A stretch of DNA of 28,751 bases from Gallionellales bacterium GWA2_60_18. Lineage in GTDB: Bacteria > Pseudomonadota > Gammaproteobacteria > Burkholderiales > Gallionellaceae. The translations under genes were made by a program, and so were the position numbers. Positions within the stretch are counted from its first letter, which is position 1; every line of letters starts with the position of its first letter. Below, piece after piece: positions 27,608 to 28,751 of this stretch. The DNA is taken from positions 3,840-32,590 of the forward strand of contig MGWS01000025.1 in NCBI GenBank assembly GCA_001801105.1, read 5' to 3'. A model generated the notes under the pieces. It was not told the origin of the DNA. It saw only the letters and a list, made by a program, of their open reading frames with translations, and searched no databases.

Positions 27608-27994
27608 ATGAAGAAAACCATTTTTGTTCTGCTGGCGCAGGCTGCGGTTGCCGATATTGCCGTCGCGGCATCCCAGCCCGATGCCCATGGTGCAGCCAGG
27701 CAAGCCGTTACCCTGCCTGCCGGACACGTTCCGGTCATCACGGCACCTGCCGCCATCCAGCTTCCCCGCAAGGGCAAAGTGCTGGAGGTGGTCGATTCAC
27801 CGATGTACACCTACCTTCAGGTAACCGGCGACAAGAATCCGGTATGGCTCGCCGCCTACAAGATCAACCTTGCCAAGGGTACCGTCGTCAACTACTCGGA
27901 CGGTGTGCCGATGAGCAACTTTCATAGCAAATCGCTGAACCGCACATTTGACACGATTATTTTTGTGGACAGGGTAGTGCCGGAAAAGAAATAA
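27608..27994 (+). CDS. Small exported protein, NrfJ-like
   Basis: A 128-residue protein with a probable signal peptide (about 1-20, MKKTIFVLLAQAAVADIAVA) and no cysteines, so no heme. The mature part has a compact strand-rich pattern: GKVLEVVDSPMYTYLQV, VWLAAYKI, GTVVNYSDGVPMSNFHSKSL, RTFDTIIFVDRV. This Y-T-Y and W-x-A pattern with F-x-S-x-x-L-x-R-T-F recalls small NrfJ-like periplasmic proteins often found near multiheme cytochrome genes; their function is uncertain and this likeness is from memory. The start at 27608 has AAAGGAAA upstream; a longer in-frame reading overlapping mtoC has no signal sequence. It could assist cytochrome maturation or bind metal (inference). Confidence 0.65.
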   Translation: MKKTIFVLLAQAAVADIAVAASQPDAHGAARQAVTLPAGHVPVITAPAAIQLPRKGKVLEVVDSPMYTYLQVTGDKNPVWLAAYKINLAKGTVVNYSDGVPMSNFHSKSLNRTFDTIIFVDRVVPEKK

Positions 27995-28025
27995 CCGTAA
28001 ATCTGACACTGCATCCCCGGCTATC

Positions 28026-28060
28026 GCCCTGCTCCGTGATCTCCCTGACAGGAGCAAGGC
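28026..28060 (+). other. Imperfect inverted repeat after the mto operon
   Basis: GCCCTGCTCC (28026-28035) and GGAGCAAGGC (28051-28060) pair at nine of ten positions with a 15-base loop. No T-run follows, so a terminator role for the mto operon is possible but weakly supported. Nothing else is clear in 27995-28151. Confidence 0.3.
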
Positions 28061-28151
28061 GTTGGCAGGAGATGATTGTTCTCCCCCTTAATTGTGAAAA
28101 GATGGCGTTGATTGTGGTCTCGCTTGAAACAAGGCAGGTTCAGGTTCGTCC

Positions 28152-28751
28152 ATGATATTCAGCATCGATTACGCCACATTTTTTGAAAAGAACCTGATAG
28201 CCATTTTTCTCATCTATGGCGTCAGCTTCTTCTACTTATTCCTGTCCCTCCTGTTCAGCTTCAGGCCGCTGAGGGCGACTGGGCTTGCTGCCGCTTTCAG
28301 CTACCTCATGCTGTTCGCGCTCACCCACGCGATAGCCGAGTGGATGGATGCGTACCTGCAATACACGCTGCTCGTGCATGGACAAGGGGCCAGCGTCCAC
28401 TTCTCTTACGTGCGACTCACCCTGCTCGTGTCTTCTTTCCTCTTCATGTTCGCCTTTGGTCTCAGGCTAAACCAGAACATGGAGCGGATACCTGCCAAAG
28501 TTTACAGGCGCTTTCTCGGGTTCGCCGCCTTGCTGTTCTTTCTGATTGTCCCTGCCTATTTCTGGAATGGCCTGCCGGAGATGAAAAATCTGGAGATCGT
28601 GTTCAGAAACCTCTTAGGCTTTCCCGCCGCGGTCATTGCCGGCATAGGGCTTTATAAACTGTCGCACAACCATTACGAAAAAATCCTTCCGCTCGGCTAC
28701 GGCTGGTATTTCAGATGGTGCGGGTACCTCTTTATCGCTTATGGCATATTG
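28152..28751 (+). CDS. Polytopic membrane protein, N-terminal part (runs off the window)
   Basis: An open frame from ATG 28152 continues for 200 codons to the window end without a stop. Hydrophobic segments lie at about residues 15-36, 43-62, 87-105, 121-138, 151-170 and from 186 on, so at least six membrane helices. No motif identifies the family. A block of six or seven helices at the N-terminus is typical of membrane sensors with cytoplasmic kinase or GGDEF outputs, but the C-terminal part that would show this is missing. Codon use and the long open frame support a real gene. The ribosome site is poor (AGGTTCGTCC). Relation to the mto operon is unknown. Confidence 0.65.
   Translation, partial: MIFSIDYATFFEKNLIAIFLIYGVSFFYLFLSLLFSFRPLRATGLAAAFSYLMLFALTHAIAEWMDAYLQYTLLVHGQGASVHFSYVRLTLLVSSFLFMFAFGLRLNQNMERIPAKVYRRFLGFAALLFFLIVPAYFWNGLPEMKNLEIVFRNLLGFPAAVIAGIGLYKLSHNHYEKILPLGYGWYFRWCGYLFIAYGIL

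Noticed and set aside
3..27994. Horizontal acquisition of the mto region
   Set aside because: Composition and codon choice look much like the neighbouring housekeeping genes and there are no mobility genes. Slightly lower G+C in spacers is normal, so I have no evidence for transfer from this window alone.
1..28751. CRISPR arrays, insertion sequences, integrases, prophage genes or attachment sites
   Set aside because: I saw no regularly spaced repeats, transposase-like or integrase-like proteins, and no repeats flanking the three tRNA genes.

Overview
The window (about 60% G+C by eye) looks like a betaproteobacterial chromosome. The best guess is a Gallionellaceae-like iron oxidiser (Sideroxydans/Gallionella/Ferriphaselus type). 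This rests on the tig-clpP-clpX-lon-hupB order, sdhE-gltA-sucA-sucB linkage, and an MtoA/MtoB porin-cytochrome module with a CymA-type tetraheme cytochrome. The species call is inference; no marker gene such as 16S rRNA is present.

Layout. (1) 1-6478, + strand: TCA-cycle block: the end of sdhE, gltA, sucA, sucB and a YhdH/AcuI-type reductase, nearly without gaps; no lpd (E3) gene follows. (2) 6511-8940: a membrane-bound HAMP-PAS-GGDEF-EAL protein with its own promoter. (3) 9014-15493: tRNA-Leu, then the proteostasis block tig-clpP-clpX-lon, hupB, tRNA-Val, tRNA-Asp and a strong terminator. A near-perfect sigma-32 promoter precedes lon. (4) 15534-18960: ppiD, a bidirectional terminator, and a convergent 439-aa Rossmann-like (FabMG-like) gene with an operator-like palindrome over its promoter. 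(5) 18961-19710: no intact gene; it holds a decayed NapC/NirT cytochrome gene and a 22-bp dyad. (6) 19711-22509: a sensor kinase and an NtrC-type response regulator. (7) 22493-27994: the extracellular electron-transfer operon: decaheme MtoA, outer-membrane barrel MtoB, a diheme cytochrome c, tetraheme NapC/CymA-type MtoC and a small NrfJ-like exported protein. (8) 28152 to the end: the start of a polytopic membrane protein.

The most interesting reading is that regions 6 and 7 form one regulated system. Directly between the sigma-54 activator gene and mtoA lie two tandem palindromes (22494-22531), an IHF-like site (22578-22590) and a GG-N10-GC sigma-54 promoter (22621-22635), in the classical order and spacing. 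This predicts that trans-outer-membrane electron transfer is switched on by the adjacent two-component system through sigma-54. In the proposed electron path, MtoAB carries electrons across the outer membrane, the diheme cytochrome carries them across the periplasm, and MtoC exchanges them with the quinone pool. Direction (Fe(II) oxidation or metal reduction) cannot be read from sequence.
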